Part shown: positions 37,546 to 51,966 of the stretch, piece by piece
Numbering within the stretch: position 1 is the first letter of the stretch
How the letters are laid out: each line of letters opens with the position of its first letter
Assembly (NCBI RefSeq): GCF_001856685.1
Contig: NZ_CP017812.1
Coordinates: 1,612,001-1,676,000, forward strand
DNA length: 64,000 bases
Source: Boudabousia tangfeifanii
GTDB lineage: Bacteria; Actinomycetota; Actinomycetes; Actinomycetales; Actinomycetaceae
Reading direction: 5' to 3'
Position numbers and translations under genes: made by a program
Notes under the pieces: generated by a model
Told to the model about the DNA's origin: nothing
The model's database searches: none
The model's input: only the letters and a program-made list of their open reading frames with translations

Positions 37546-37580
37546 AGAGAACCCCAGAGCAACTGGCTTTGGGGTTCTCT
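37546..37580 (-). terminator. Distal terminator of the rRNA operon
   Basis: An 11-bp perfect outer stem (37546-37556 with 37570-37580) has a partly paired loop. It lies about 80 bp past the 5S gene on the minus strand and acts as a second hairpin after the one at 37613-37645. Confidence 0.6.
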
Positions 37581-37612
37581 GGGGTGGTGTGTTGTTTTTG
37601 GGTGTGTTTTTG

Positions 37613-37645
37613 GGGCCCCCCAGCACGTGTTGTGTTGGGGGGCCC
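37613..37645 (-). terminator. Proximal hairpin after 5S rRNA
   Basis: A 10-bp GC-only-rich stem (37613-37622 with 37636-37645) lies 15 bp past the 5S 3' end. No U run follows on the minus strand, so it may be a processing or 3'-protective hairpin as much as a terminator. Confidence 0.55.
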
Positions 37646-37659
37646 TGTTGTGGTTTGGT

Positions 37660-37774
37660 GTGGCGGTGTCCTACTCTCCCACAACCTGGCGGTTGCAGTA
37701 CCATTGGCGCTGGCGGGCTTAGCTTCCGGGTTCGGAATGGTTGCCGGGCGTTTCCCCGCCGCTATGACCACCAC
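37660..37774 (-). rRNA. rrf: 5S ribosomal RNA
   Basis: About 115 nt. On the minus strand it opens GTGGTGGTCATAGCG and closes GGACACCGCCAC, which pair to form helix I. The internal CCGAACCCGGAAGCTAAG is the conserved 5S core. Ends are set from the terminal helix and may be off by a few bases. Confidence 0.93.
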
Positions 37775-37864
37775 AAGTCTTTTATTCTTTTTTGTGGTTT
37801 GGTGTGGTTGGTTGTTAGCCGTATAGTGGACGCGTTTTTTGTTTTGTGTTGGTGTTTTGTTGTT

Positions 37865-42897
<5,033 letters not shown>

Positions 42898-43598
42898 AAA
42901 CTTTATCCAGAAAGAAAAAACCACCAAAAAACGGTGGCAATCCCAACCAAAAAACAAAAAAACTGCGTAAACAAAAAACAAAACAAAAACACTATCGAGT
43001 TATCAAACAACAAACCCACAACCAACAAAACCAAGCAAAACACTCGGCCCCATCAGAAAGAATCAGGCTTTATCGCCGAGTCACAATCTTAGTCCAACAA
43101 AACAAACAATGTCAAACCAAAAACCAGCGACCCTCATCACATCCAACCAAACAGGCCTTCAATGACAACCACACTTCACAAACGCTCCGTGTCGGCAACG
43201 AGGAGATACTCTACCACCAAACACCCCAGGGTGCGCAAACTGAAAAAACACCCCTTCTTTTCAATCCCCAAAATGGCGGTATTTTTTCTCTTTTTTCGTC
43301 TACTACGTCAACTCCTAGTTCTGCTTTTCTTCGCTCTAAATTCCAGTTTTTTACCCCTGTTCACTGGCTCACTTTTCCATAGTTGCTCATTTCCTTAGAC
43401 CTAGCTTTCCGCTATTTTCCGCGCTTTTCACCAACTTTATTCGCATTGAGTTAGCTGGCACACGTCTGATTTGCACTCTCCCCTAGCCGCCGATTGCCCG
43501 TTACTACCAATCGAAATTGCAGATACAAAAGAGCTGGTAACTACCAGCACGGTAGTTACCAGCTCAAAAGCTAACCAGAATAAGTAGGTGATTAATGC
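42898..43598 (-). other. rRNA operon leader and promoter region, no gene
   Basis: About 700 bp between tsaD and 16S. The 250 bp next to 16S are extremely A/C-rich on the plus strand and look like the transcribed leader. A weak promoter candidate on the minus strand is TTGCGC (43233-43238), a 19-nt spacer, then TAGAGT (43208-43213). Further out an AT-rich block (43260-43400) may be an UP-like or Fis-like activating region. Short open frames here have no ribosome sites and unusual composition. Confidence 0.45.
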
Positions 43599-44669
43599 TC
43601 AGCTACGGTTTCCTGGAATATAGGTTTCAGTTAATGGCATGGATGAGTCCGGAGCAAAATCCCAGTCCGAAGGTGCCAGCCCAGCCGCTACTAGATTTGA
43701 TCCTAAGGCGGCAATCTGTGCTCCATTGTCAGTGCAGTACTTAAGCGGAGGCATCCGCACTTCAATGCCGGCGGCACTAGCCCGTTCGTCTAGCAAGGAA
43801 CGCAAGCGGGAGTTTGCCGAGAAACCACCACCGATAACAATGGTTTTGACATCATGGGCTTGGCAAGCCGCGATCGCCTTGCTAGTCAGCGAGTCATTTA
43901 CAGCTTCGCTAAAGGCAGCGCAGATATCTTCGACGGGTAGCTCCTCACCCTGCTTCTGCAAGGTTTCAATGTAACGTGCTACTGCCGTCTTGAGTCCTGA
44001 GAAAGAGAAGTCGTAAGGATGCTCTTTCAAATCTTTAGGACGGGAAAGCCCACGCGGGAACTTAATAGCTTCGGGATTTCCCTGCTGAGAAAGACGATCC
44101 ACGTGGGGACCGCCAGGGTATGGCAAACCGAGAAGACGACCAACCTTATCGAAGGCTTCCCCGGCAGCGTCATCCAAGGTGCCGCCAAGTTCCACGATAT
44201 CGGTAGCGATGTCGTTGACCAGCAGCAAATTCGAGTGTCCCCCCGAAACCACAAGTCCGACAAAACGCTCAGGGAATTCTCCATGCACTAGTTGGTCAAC
44301 CGCTAGATGACCAACTACGTGGTTTAAACCGTAAAGAGGTTTTCCCAATGCCGAAGCCAATGATTTCGCAGCACAGTTACCAACCGTTAGGGAACCAATC
44401 AAGCCAGGGCCAGCAGAACAAGCGATAGCGTCAACTTCGGAAAGTTCCACCCCAGCTTTTTCTAGTGCTGACTCTAAGGTAGGCAAAAAAGATTCTAAGT
44501 GAGCTCGTGAAGCGATTTCGGGAATGATTCCCCCGTATCGGGCGTGCTGGTCCATCGAAGAGGCAGTCACGTCAACTAGCAGTTCATGGCCACGAACCAG
44601 AGCAACACCAGTTTCATCACAAGTGGACTCTACCCCTAAAACTAGTGGCAGATTTTCCTTGGTGCTCAT
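43599..44669 (-). CDS. tsaD: tRNA N6-threonylcarbamoyladenosine transferase TsaD
   Basis: The 356-residue ASKHA-fold protein transfers threonylcarbamoyl to A37 of ANN-decoding tRNAs together with TsaB and TsaE. Motifs are LGVESTCDETGVALV, GGIIPEIASRAH, ACSAGPGLIGSL, the metal histidines in LNHVVGHLAV, VSGGHSNLLLV and GGTLDDAAGEAFDKVGR. ATG 44669 is chosen because AAGGA lies 5-7 nt upstream; the frame is open further but without a start signal. tsaB, tsaE and rimI, its frequent neighbours, are not in this window. Confidence 0.94.
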   Translation of the reverse strand: MSTKENLPLVLGVESTCDETGVALVRGHELLVDVTASSMDQHARYGGIIPEIASRAHLESFLPTLESALEKAGVELSEVDAIACSAGPGLIGSLTVGNCAAKSLASALGKPLYGLNHVVGHLAVDQLVHGEFPERFVGLVVSGGHSNLLLVNDIATDIVELGGTLDDAAGEAFDKVGRLLGLPYPGGPHVDRLSQQGNPEAIKFPRGLSRPKDLKEHPYDFSFSGLKTAVARYIETLQKQGEELPVEDICAAFSEAVNDSLTSKAIAACQAHDVKTIVIGGGFSANSRLRSLLDERASAAGIEVRMPPLKYCTDNGAQIAALGSNLVAAGLAPSDWDFAPDSSMPLTETYIPGNRS

Positions 44670-44723
44670 CTTTTCCTTCTTTCTAACCAAAGATTCCAAA
44701 TAAAAAGTGCTCCCGTTTCAGTG

Positions 44724-44763
44724 AGGTGGCGTCCTCGGCAAGAAAGTATCGAGGACGCCACCT
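44724..44763 (-). terminator. Intrinsic terminator after lysS
   Basis: A perfect 14-bp inverted repeat (44724-44737 with 44750-44763) lies 18 bp past the lysS stop. Each arm contains the recurring octamer, as CGTCCTCG or CGAGGACG. Confidence 0.7.
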
Positions 44764-44781
44764 GACTAAACAAGAGCTAAA

Positions 44782-46353
44782 TCAGATGCGCTTAACCAGC
44801 GGGAAGGTGATGGTTTCGCGAATACCCTGACCGGTAATAGCCATGAGAAGACGATCAATGCCCATACCCATACCACCTGCTGGTGGCATGCCCTGTTCCA
44901 TGGCCTGCAAGAACTCTTCGTCGACCTCCATTGCTTCTGGGTCGCCGTTTGCTGCATCCAAGGACTGCTGTTCAAAGCGCTCGCGCTGAACAACTGGGTC
45001 GTTGAGTTCGGAGTAGCCGGTCGCAAGTTCGAATCCGCGGACGATCAAGTCCCACTTTTCCACCTTGCCTGGCTGGCTGCGGTGCCCCTTAACTAGCGGG
45101 GAGGTGTCGACTGGGAAGTCACGAACGAAAGTTGGCTCCCAGAGTTTGTCACCCACGAGTTCTTCCCAGAGAACTTCCACGATCTTGCCGTCAACGTAGT
45201 AGTCTTCGACCTCGACCTCGTGCTTGTCAGCTAGTTCAAGGAGGTGAGCGCGTTCAGTCTGTGGAGTAACTTCCTCGCCAAGAGCCTCGGAAAGGGATTC
45301 GTACAAACCGATCTGGGCCCACTCGCCGCCGAGGTCGTACTCGGTGCCGTCAGGCAAAGTCACCAAGGTGGAACCAGTAGCTGCCAGTGCCGCATTCTGG
45401 ATAATGTCCTGGGTGAGCTGGGCGATGGTGTCGTAAGTGCCGTATGCCTGGTAGGCCTCCAGCATGGTGAACTCTGGGCTGTGCGAGGAGTCTGCGCCCT
45501 CGTTGCGGAAGTTACGGTTGATTTCGAAAACGTTTTCGATGCCACCGATCAAGCAGCGCTTGAGGAACAATTCCGGAGCGATACGCAAGTAGAGATCAGT
45601 ATCGTAAGCGTTCATGTGGGTCTGGAATGGACGAGCCGCAGCACCACCGTGAATGTTCTGAAGCATCGGGGTTTCGACCTCGATGAAGTCATGCTGGTCG
45701 AACCACTGGCGCAAGCTCTTGACCACGGTCGAGCGGGTACGAACCATGTCACGGGCGCTTTGACGCATGATCATGTCAAGTTCACGGCGACGCACGCGCT
45801 GTTCCTCAGACAAGGAAACTTCAGTGCCGTCCTCGGCAGTGTAAGTCTTAGGAAGCGGACGAACCGACTTGGCAGCTAGAGCCCAGGCGGGAGCGGTTTC
45901 AAAAGTACCTGCGCCAGAACCTGCTTCGCCATTGGTGGCCATAATAGAAAGTTCGCCACGACGGGAAGCGATGACGCGACCGTAAACAAATAGGTGGTCG
46001 CCGAGGTCGACATCAGTCTTAAACGCAGAAAGAGAATCGACACCAACTTCCGCGGCCGAAAGCATGGCCTGAAGACGCTGGCCAGCACCATCGGCGATGG
46101 TGACGAAGCAAAGCTTGCCGCTGTTACGGATAAAGACCACACGACCAGCTACCCCAACTAGGGTGTCGGTTTCTTCGCCGGCGCTAAGGTGCGAGAACTG
46201 TTCGCGAACCTGAGCAATGGTGGTAGTTACAGGAAGTTGTACCGGGTAGGGATTAACCCCTGCGGCCAACATACGATCACGTTTTTCAACTCGGACACGA
46301 ATCTGTTCCGGAGTATCGTCAGTTGCTTGAGTAGAGTTCTTTTCTGCATTCAC
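44782..46353 (-). CDS. lysS: Lysyl-tRNA synthetase, class II
   Basis: The 523-residue class IIb synthetase has an N-terminal OB-fold anticodon domain (VGVAGRVVFIRNSGKLCFV), motif 1 near FIEVETPMLQNIHGGAAARP, motif 2 NRNFRNEGADSSHSPEFTML and motif 3 GMGMGIDRLLMAI. Length is normal. It starts with GTG 46353. No Shine-Dalgarno is seen and TAAACT ends 6 nt before the GTG, suggesting a leaderless transcript. Confidence 0.95.
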   Translation of the reverse strand: MNAEKNSTQATDDTPEQIRVRVEKRDRMLAAGVNPYPVQLPVTTTIAQVREQFSHLSAGEETDTLVGVAGRVVFIRNSGKLCFVTIADGAGQRLQAMLSAAEVGVDSLSAFKTDVDLGDHLFVYGRVIASRRGELSIMATNGEAGSGAGTFETAPAWALAAKSVRPLPKTYTAEDGTEVSLSEEQRVRRRELDMIMRQSARDMVRTRSTVVKSLRQWFDQHDFIEVETPMLQNIHGGAAARPFQTHMNAYDTDLYLRIAPELFLKRCLIGGIENVFEINRNFRNEGADSSHSPEFTMLEAYQAYGTYDTIAQLTQDIIQNAALAATGSTLVTLPDGTEYDLGGEWAQIGLYESLSEALGEEVTPQTERAHLLELADKHEVEVEDYYVDGKIVEVLWEELVGDKLWEPTFVRDFPVDTSPLVKGHRSQPGKVEKWDLIVRGFELATGYSELNDPVVQRERFEQQSLDAANGDPEAMEVDEEFLQAMEQGMPPAGGMGMGIDRLLMAITGQGIRETITFPLVKRI

Positions 46354-46421
46354 GCGAACAGTTTAACGCACCAATTAAAGTGCTGGCACATTCAGCACGC
46401 AAAAACTTGCGCAACGGCACA

Positions 46422-46892
46422 CTATTGAGGGCGGGGAATGCCACTGGAGCGTAGCGGAGCGCTTTCGCTCGCTCCCCCAGTTTGCGTTGCCCCAACCGGA
46501 TCAACCTGACCGGGCTGGGCGCTTTGAGAAATAATCTGATTCTGCTTATCAACCAACACAACGTGCGGAGTAAAGTCTGCCAAATCCTGATCCCAGACAT
46601 ACGCGTAAGCAATGATGATGACGATATCGCCAGGATTAATCAGGTGGGCAGCAGCACCATTAATTTTGATTTCACCTTTGCCTGGTTCCCCCGCAATGGT
46701 GTAAGTCGAAAGTCGAGCACCATTAGTAACATCGACAATGTCGACTTTCTGCCCGACCGCAATATTGGCTGCTTCGAGCAGGTTGCGGTCAATGGTTACC
46801 GAACCAACGTAATCAAGGTCAGCTTCCGTGACGGTTGCGCGATGAATTTTGCCGCAGAAAACCTCACGTTGGAAGTTAAGTGCAGGTGTCAT
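46422..46892 (-). CDS. panD: Aspartate 1-decarboxylase
   Basis: The 156-residue pyruvoyl enzyme makes beta-alanine for pantothenate. The self-cleavage site is Gly-Ser in DYVGSVTID (Ser near residue 31). Catalytic-site segments KIHRATVTEADL and INGAAAHLINPGD are intact. An extra C-terminal tail of roughly 35 residues (Gln/Ser/Pro-rich) goes beyond the usual length. Its ATG overlaps the panC stop by one base (TAATG), giving a panC-panD operon. Confidence 0.94.
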   Translation of the reverse strand: MTPALNFQREVFCGKIHRATVTEADLDYVGSVTIDRNLLEAANIAVGQKVDIVDVTNGARLSTYTIAGEPGKGEIKINGAAAHLINPGDIVIIIAYAYVWDQDLADFTPHVVLVDKQNQIISQSAQPGQVDPVGATQTGGASESAPLRSSGIPRPQ

Positions 46893-47758
46893 TAACCCAA
46901 AACCACCAAAGTATTATCAATCAAACGAGTTGTGCCTACCCAAGCTGCCAAAATCAAAACGGCAGTGGTGGCTTTGCCATCAGTTACTGGAACGAAAGTA
47001 AGGGGATCAACTAGATCGACGTAATCGACCTTAACGCCTTGCGCCTGGTCCATTACCGCATTAGCAGCTTCGAGTACCTTGGTGGCAGATCCAGTCTGAG
47101 CAGCGGCTGCTCGTCCCTGATCGAGCGCCTGGGAAAGAGCCAGGGCAGACTGGCGTTCTTCTGGTGAGAGGTACTGGTTGCGGCTCGACATGGCGAGGCC
47201 GTCGGCCTCACGACGAACTGGTACCGACACGATTTCGACCGGCATATCGAGGTCGCGAACCATCGCCTTAATTACCGCCAACTGCTGCGCATCCTTCTGA
47301 CCGAAGATGGCGTAATCGGGCTGAACGAGGTTAATCACCTTGTTAACAATCTGGAGCACTCCCGCGAAGTGAGTGGGACGGGTGGCGCCCTCGTATACCG
47401 AGCCCAAAGGACCGGCGGACAAGGTAACCTGCGGGTCGCCTTGAGGGAAGACAGTCTCTGGAGAAGGAGCGAAAACTAGATCGACCCCGAGAGTGGCAAG
47501 CTTCTCCACGTCAGCGGAAAGAGTACGCGGGTAAGCCGCAAAATCTTCCCCGGGAGCAAACTGCAGTGGGTTCACAAAAATGGAAACCACCACCACATCT
47601 GCCAGTTGCTTGGCTCGACGAACCAGATCGAGGTGGCCTTCATGTAAAGCACCCATCGTCATTACGAGGGCGGTGCGCTGACCAGCTCGACGATGGCCCA
47701 GCTCGGCCAAAAGTTCATAACGAGTGTGGATTACCAGAGGCTTTTTAGTTTCGTTCAC
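46892..47758 (-). CDS. panC: Pantoate-beta-alanine ligase
   Basis: The 288-residue synthetase joins pantoate and beta-alanine with ATP to form pantothenate. Motifs are TMGALHEGHLDLVRRA (HIGH-like), NPLQFAPGEDF, FGQKDAQQLAVI and MSSRNQYLSPEER. GTG 47758 is preferred over an in-frame TTG at 47791: TAGGAT ends 7 nt before the GTG, the leaderless pattern seen at other genes here, and the family N-terminus fits. Its product pathway partner PanD follows; panB is not nearby. Confidence 0.93.
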   Translation of the reverse strand: MNETKKPLVIHTRYELLAELGHRRAGQRTALVMTMGALHEGHLDLVRRAKQLADVVVVSIFVNPLQFAPGEDFAAYPRTLSADVEKLATLGVDLVFAPSPETVFPQGDPQVTLSAGPLGSVYEGATRPTHFAGVLQIVNKVINLVQPDYAIFGQKDAQQLAVIKAMVRDLDMPVEIVSVPVRREADGLAMSSRNQYLSPEERQSALALSQALDQGRAAAAQTGSATKVLEAANAVMDQAQGVKVDYVDLVDPLTFVPVTDGKATTAVLILAAWVGTTRLIDNTLVVLG

Positions 47759-47846
47759 GCGCTCAATCCTACTAGGTTTGTCACCCAGCAAGAAATTTGA
47801 CGACCGATTTCACACAAGGAAAATTCTCCCTGCGAACCAAACCATT

Positions 47847-49499
47847 TTATTGGACGTCAGTTTCTTCGGTAATAGCCTCTAACTCTGGCGCCACTTCTTT
47901 AGCCCGACGCAGCCAAACCCCTGGGGTTTCCTTTTCACGTCGCTGTTGCGAAGCCTGCGCCAAATACTCCCACTGACTTAAGCAGTAATCGGCATCAACG
48001 TGATTGAGCCCAAAGCCTTCCCCACCGGGAACCAAGTGAAGTTGCAAATCGGCAAGTCCCCTTTTGCGTTCCCAAGGTCCTTGGCTTAAACCCACCGACT
48101 GAATATGCTCATAAAACACCAAATTGGCTGCGTGAGTGGTCCAACCGTGACGAGTGACTACTCCCATGGGAGTCAAACTCATGGCATTACGGCGGAAAGA
48201 GAACCAGTCAAAGATTCGCGAACGCGGTGGATTCGCAGTAAAAGACACAGTTTTTTCCCGAGTGCCGTGAAGCGCTTCCGCCCAAAAATCCTCAGGGTTC
48301 TCCACTTCCATATCACTGGTTAGGATCTCCAAGACACCGCGGACGGTTTTCTCATCAGCCACCGGCAAAAGCACATTGGATTGAGTTTTTTCTTTCGCAT
48401 CTTCCCCACCGGAATACCCCGGGGTAACGATCTCGACTCGCCACCAATTCGGCTTGCGCCAAAGCAACTGCTGCGAAAGCTTAATCGCGTGGATCCGCCC
48501 TGGAGGAATGGTTTGAGCCCGAGTTTCGGTTAAACCACGATGCAAACGGATGCCATCGGGAGAAAACGCCAGTCGGAAACCGAACTCCTTATTCAAGCGT
48601 TGCCAGAGGAAACCAACCGCACTAGAAATGATCACAAAAATCACGACCACATTAGCGCTCAGAGCCTCAAGGAACTGTCCCAAATCGAGCCAGAAGGCGC
48701 CCACCACAATCGCAATAATTAGCACCACCAGCAGGACAATATTGACTACGAATCCCATTGACCGGAACGTAGAACGGAATAACAAGTCGTTTGGCAGTCG
48801 GAACAATTCCGTTTCAGGAGCTACCGGAGCCGAGAAACTGCTCGTCCGAACCGTCAGCTCAGATTCTTTAGCCGCTTCCTTTTGGGCCTGGCGACGAGCC
48901 ACTCGCGAAAGAGGTTGCTCCACTACCTCGGAAGTGGTGGGCAAAGCGTCCTCGCCCTCGGAAAGCTGAGAAGAAGCGGGAACATTCGCGTCCGTCGGAG
49001 CGGCACCCACCCGCAAACCCGCGGCCCGAGCCAAAAGCTCAGCTCGCAGACCCTCCAAATCAGATTGGGGCAATAACCCCAGAAGAATATGAGAGTTGTC
49101 CCCGCCGGCAGCCTCGATTCGTAAATATCCCAAACCAAAAATGCGTCCCAAAAGTGGCAAGGTGATATCAACTGCGGCCAAACGCGAGAGTTTAATTTGG
49201 CGTTCATTGCGCATGAGCACGCCCCACTTATAGTGGACCGCTTCGTCTGTGATGGCATAGCCCATCATCCGCCACGCAATAAACGAATAAATCGCAATTA
49301 CAAGGAGCAAACCAGCAAAAACCAGCATGCCGTAAAAGAACAGGTTGCTCCAGTTAGTGCCGGCAGCTTTTACCGCTCGGCTAATATCACGAAGGGTCTG
49401 GTAGGTGAAAAATGCTAAAAGTGCCGCAATCGTTTTCCATGCTGACGTCAGCGGAGTCAGCCAATGGAGGCGACGCCAGTTAAGTTGCTGCTGCGCCAT
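47847..49499 (-). CDS. Bacterial PH-domain membrane protein (YdbT-like)
   Basis: The 550-residue protein has two N-terminal membrane helices (about 18-36 and 50-70), a first bPH2 module (YAITDEAVHYKWGVLMRNER, LSRLAAVDITLPLLGRIFGL), a charged linker, another helix pair near 250-300, and two more bPH2 modules (FGFRLAFSPDGIRLHRGLTE and VVTRHGWTTHAANLVFYEH). The arrangement matches B. subtilis YdbT. Its start immediately follows the stop of the smaller PH protein gene, the YdbS-YdbT pairing. That pair contributes to resistance against some antimicrobial peptides and amylocyclicin in Bacillus; the role here is inferred only. Confidence 0.82.
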   Translation of the reverse strand: MAQQQLNWRRLHWLTPLTSAWKTIAALLAFFTYQTLRDISRAVKAAGTNWSNLFFYGMLVFAGLLLVIAIYSFIAWRMMGYAITDEAVHYKWGVLMRNERQIKLSRLAAVDITLPLLGRIFGLGYLRIEAAGGDNSHILLGLLPQSDLEGLRAELLARAAGLRVGAAPTDANVPASSQLSEGEDALPTTSEVVEQPLSRVARRQAQKEAAKESELTVRTSSFSAPVAPETELFRLPNDLLFRSTFRSMGFVVNIVLLVVLIIAIVVGAFWLDLGQFLEALSANVVVIFVIISSAVGFLWQRLNKEFGFRLAFSPDGIRLHRGLTETRAQTIPPGRIHAIKLSQQLLWRKPNWWRVEIVTPGYSGGEDAKEKTQSNVLLPVADEKTVRGVLEILTSDMEVENPEDFWAEALHGTREKTVSFTANPPRSRIFDWFSFRRNAMSLTPMGVVTRHGWTTHAANLVFYEHIQSVGLSQGPWERKRGLADLQLHLVPGGEGFGLNHVDADYCLSQWEYLAQASQQRREKETPGVWLRRAKEVAPELEAITEETDVQ

Positions 49500-50003
49500 T
49501 TAGATCCCTGCCATCAAAGACTCGCCGCGGGCAGAAAGAGTTTCGCGCAAACGATCCGCTTCACTCTGCGGCAATCCGGGGATGGAAGCATCCGAACTAG
49601 CCGAGGCCGTATGCAATTCAACGGTAGCTAAGCCAAACCAACGCTGGAAAGGACCTTGTTCCATATCTACATATTGCATGCGGCCGTATGGAACAACCGT
49701 CATGTTACGGAACATGATGCCGGTGCGGATATAAAGCTCTTTCTCGCCCTCGTAATAGCCCATGGCCCGGACTTGGCGCGGAATTAGCCAAAGGCGCCAA
49801 ACGTAAATCACTAGGCTCAAAATGGCCAATCCCAGCATGAAAAACTGCCAGAAAGTCCATGGCCCCCAAATAAAGAACCAGATGACGCCAATAATCACCA
49901 AAGTTACTAGCAATGAGATTGTCTCACTGAGCATTCGTAACGACGTTAGCTTCGGAGAAACCGGTCGATATTCGACACCTTCAGGGTTAAACAACTCTGC
50001 CAT
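49500..50003 (-). CDS. Bacterial PH-domain membrane protein (YdbS-like)
   Basis: The 167-residue protein has two membrane helices (about 28-64) followed by one bPH2 domain (RAMGYYEGEKELYIRTGIMFRN, VPYGRMQYVDMEQGPFQRWFGLATVELHTA). This is the YdbS layout. AAAGGAG lies before the ATG at 50003. It abuts the larger YdbT-like gene with no gap, so the two are made together and likely form one membrane complex. Confidence 0.85.
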   Translation of the reverse strand: MAELFNPEGVEYRPVSPKLTSLRMLSETISLLVTLVIIGVIWFFIWGPWTFWQFFMLGLAILSLVIYVWRLWLIPRQVRAMGYYEGEKELYIRTGIMFRNMTVVPYGRMQYVDMEQGPFQRWFGLATVELHTASASSDASIPGLPQSEADRLRETLSARGESLMAGI

Positions 50004-50180
50004 TACTACTCCTTTGGAATTAGCGCGGAATTCTTAGAGTACATAAAAAATAAATGTGTTTCAAGTTACGCAACTATATGCCAAAGTCGCTGAATTTTTA
50101 ACCCACTTCACCCCGAATTGGCTTTAGCATAAAAACACGCTTAACATAGCGTGTAATACTCTCAACGAAAGGTGTCACCT

Positions 50181-51809
50181 ATGGGCGTCAGCGACGCTCC
50201 ACAGTGGTTAATTTCGGCCTATGTCCGTAGTGCCCAAGCAGTCGGGGCCACCAGCGACAAAGAAGCCTTAACTAAGTTCTGTCAGACCCTATTAGAACGT
50301 TGGTCCAGTGAGGGTCGAGTTTTCCATAATCTCCGCCACCTGATTAATACTTTGGCTGCACTTGATGAAATCTCTGGGGTCTCACATGATCCCGACATTC
50401 TCCGTATGGCCGCTTGGTACCATGGAGCCGTTTTTTCCACCGAGGAAACTCACACGCAGGCGCGTGACGCTGGCGAAGTGATGGCGCCCTCGGCAGACTA
50501 TGCCCGCCAAGACCTTGAAGCGATGGGCGTCCCCACTGAAAACGTGGAACGCATCTGCCAACTTATCTTGGTTTTAGGCAAACACACTGCCCCAGCAGAC
50601 GACATCGATGCACACGTGCTAATCGACGCTGAATTGTCCATGCTGGCCGCTACTCCACAGGAATACCGCGACTATTGCCAGGCAATTGCGGAAGAATATT
50701 CCCATATTCCAACGCTTCGATTCTTGTGTGCGCGTCGAGCAGTAGTTTCTCATTTGCTCGCTAGGCGCCCACTGTTCACCTCTCCCCTAGGCAACCAGTG
50801 GGAAGCGGGAGCAAAACAAAATCTAGAAGCTGAGCTAGCAAAGCTAAACGCGAAGCTGGAAGCCTTTGCCAAGGAAGAAGTGGCTGCTGCCCAGGCTGCA
50901 GAAGATTCCACCTTGGGTGCCAAGCAGGCCGAGGCCGAAGAAGCTAATAAGCTCGTCTGTCCGGTGGAAGATCTGCCAGCGACCTCGACCATTATGATTA
51001 AGGCGATCAAAGCCGCCAGCCCTGAAGCTGACGATTTGTCTTACTCGCCTGTTGGAATCGCTGACCCTAGCGAAACCCCAGAAGACATGGCTCCGAGCAA
51101 CTCGGTACTGGGATTGCCACCAGAAAAGGACATCCCTGCTTTAGCTCGGATGAGTCTGGCGCAACGTCAAGCTGAACTAGCACAAAAAGCTAAGGATTCT
51201 GCAAGGGAACAACAGACTGAGTCTGCCACAACTGATTCCAAGACCGACTTGGACACAAGATTCGTGGTCGATTCAGAAATCTCGAAGATCACCAGCACCC
51301 TTGAGGAGCTGCCGGATGATGAGCCACGCGATCTCGTTGAGATAGAATCACCCAGCAATGAATCCTCAGAGGACAAATCAGAGACGGAAAACCTCGAAAA
51401 TTCGGGGGCAATTCGCCAGTCTATTTTTGCCGCAGTTAAAAGCGTAAACGAATCTGAAGCTAAGCCCGCTGATTTGGCACCTGCTGCCGACTCGGAAGCT
51501 GATCTTGCCCCAGTAGAACCTGTCGCTCAGTCTATCGAGGACGCCCCTTTGGCCCAAACCAACGAGGACGCTCACGCCGAGCCTGAACTCGACCCGGTAG
51601 TCACAACCGGCATCCATAGCACGAAAGAACAGGCACCAACCGAGCTTTCCTTGGAAGAAGAGGAAGACGATCTTGCCTCCGAAGGTGGTTCCAGTCTGGA
51701 ATCTGCAGTTGACTGCCTAGATATCGCTGATAAGAAGCGTGTAAAAAATGGGGGACGTCGTCCTGGTGAAGCAGTGCCAACTATGACTCCACCAGCAGAC
51801 GAAAAGTAA
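50181..51809 (+). CDS. HD-superfamily-like protein with long acidic tail
   Basis: The 542-residue protein has an N-terminal domain of about 220 residues resembling the predicted metal-dependent HD hydrolases of COG4339 (RVFHNLRHLINTLAAL, AAWYHGAVFSTEETHTQA, LIDAELSMLAATPQEY). The second metal-site pair reads HG where HD is usual. From about residue 225 the protein is low-complexity and strongly acidic (Glu/Asp/Ser/Ala-rich) to the end, probably disordered. Start ATG 50181 has AAAGGTG upstream; TAATAC at 50151-50156 could be its -10 box. No signal peptide. Function unknown. Confidence 0.7.
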   Translation: MGVSDAPQWLISAYVRSAQAVGATSDKEALTKFCQTLLERWSSEGRVFHNLRHLINTLAALDEISGVSHDPDILRMAAWYHGAVFSTEETHTQARDAGEVMAPSADYARQDLEAMGVPTENVERICQLILVLGKHTAPADDIDAHVLIDAELSMLAATPQEYRDYCQAIAEEYSHIPTLRFLCARRAVVSHLLARRPLFTSPLGNQWEAGAKQNLEAELAKLNAKLEAFAKEEVAAAQAAEDSTLGAKQAEAEEANKLVCPVEDLPATSTIMIKAIKAASPEADDLSYSPVGIADPSETPEDMAPSNSVLGLPPEKDIPALARMSLAQRQAELAQKAKDSAREQQTESATTDSKTDLDTRFVVDSEISKITSTLEELPDDEPRDLVEIESPSNESSEDKSETENLENSGAIRQSIFAAVKSVNESEAKPADLAPAADSEADLAPVEPVAQSIEDAPLAQTNEDAHAEPELDPVVTTGIHSTKEQAPTELSLEEEEDDLASEGGSSLESAVDCLDIADKKRVKNGGRRPGEAVPTMTPPADEK

Positions 51810-51846
51810 CTACCCGTTCGCTTTAAACAACTAGCATTCATTTTTA

Positions 51847-51915
51847 ACGAATAGCGTCTAGTTATCCACATCTGGCTTTGGCCACAACGATGCGGAAACG
51901 CTGGACGCTATTCGT
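51847..51915. repeat. 12-bp inverted repeat with a consensus DnaA box inside
   Basis: ACGAATAGCGTC (51847-51858) and GACGCTATTCGT (51904-51915) are exact reverse complements 45 bp apart, between the HD-like and WXG100 genes. TTATCCACA at 51862-51870 matches the DnaA-box consensus exactly. A lone box is not an origin; it could be a DnaA-titrating or regulatory site. Confidence 0.5.
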
Positions 51916-51966
51916 CATTTTAGGCACAAACTTTAAGGGTCCGAAAAACTTAGCGAAAGGATCCTG

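Noticed and set aside
43306-43311. TTGACG as the -35 box of the rRNA promoter
   Set aside because: No acceptable -10 hexamer lies 16-19 nt downstream on the minus strand.
43162-43398. 78-codon plus-strand frame upstream of the rRNA operon
   Set aside because: Very biased composition, no ribosome site and no family resemblance; it lies in the rRNA promoter/leader region.
51862-51870. Chromosome origin at the DnaA box
   Set aside because: Only one box, no dnaA/dnaN nearby and no AT-rich unwinding element.
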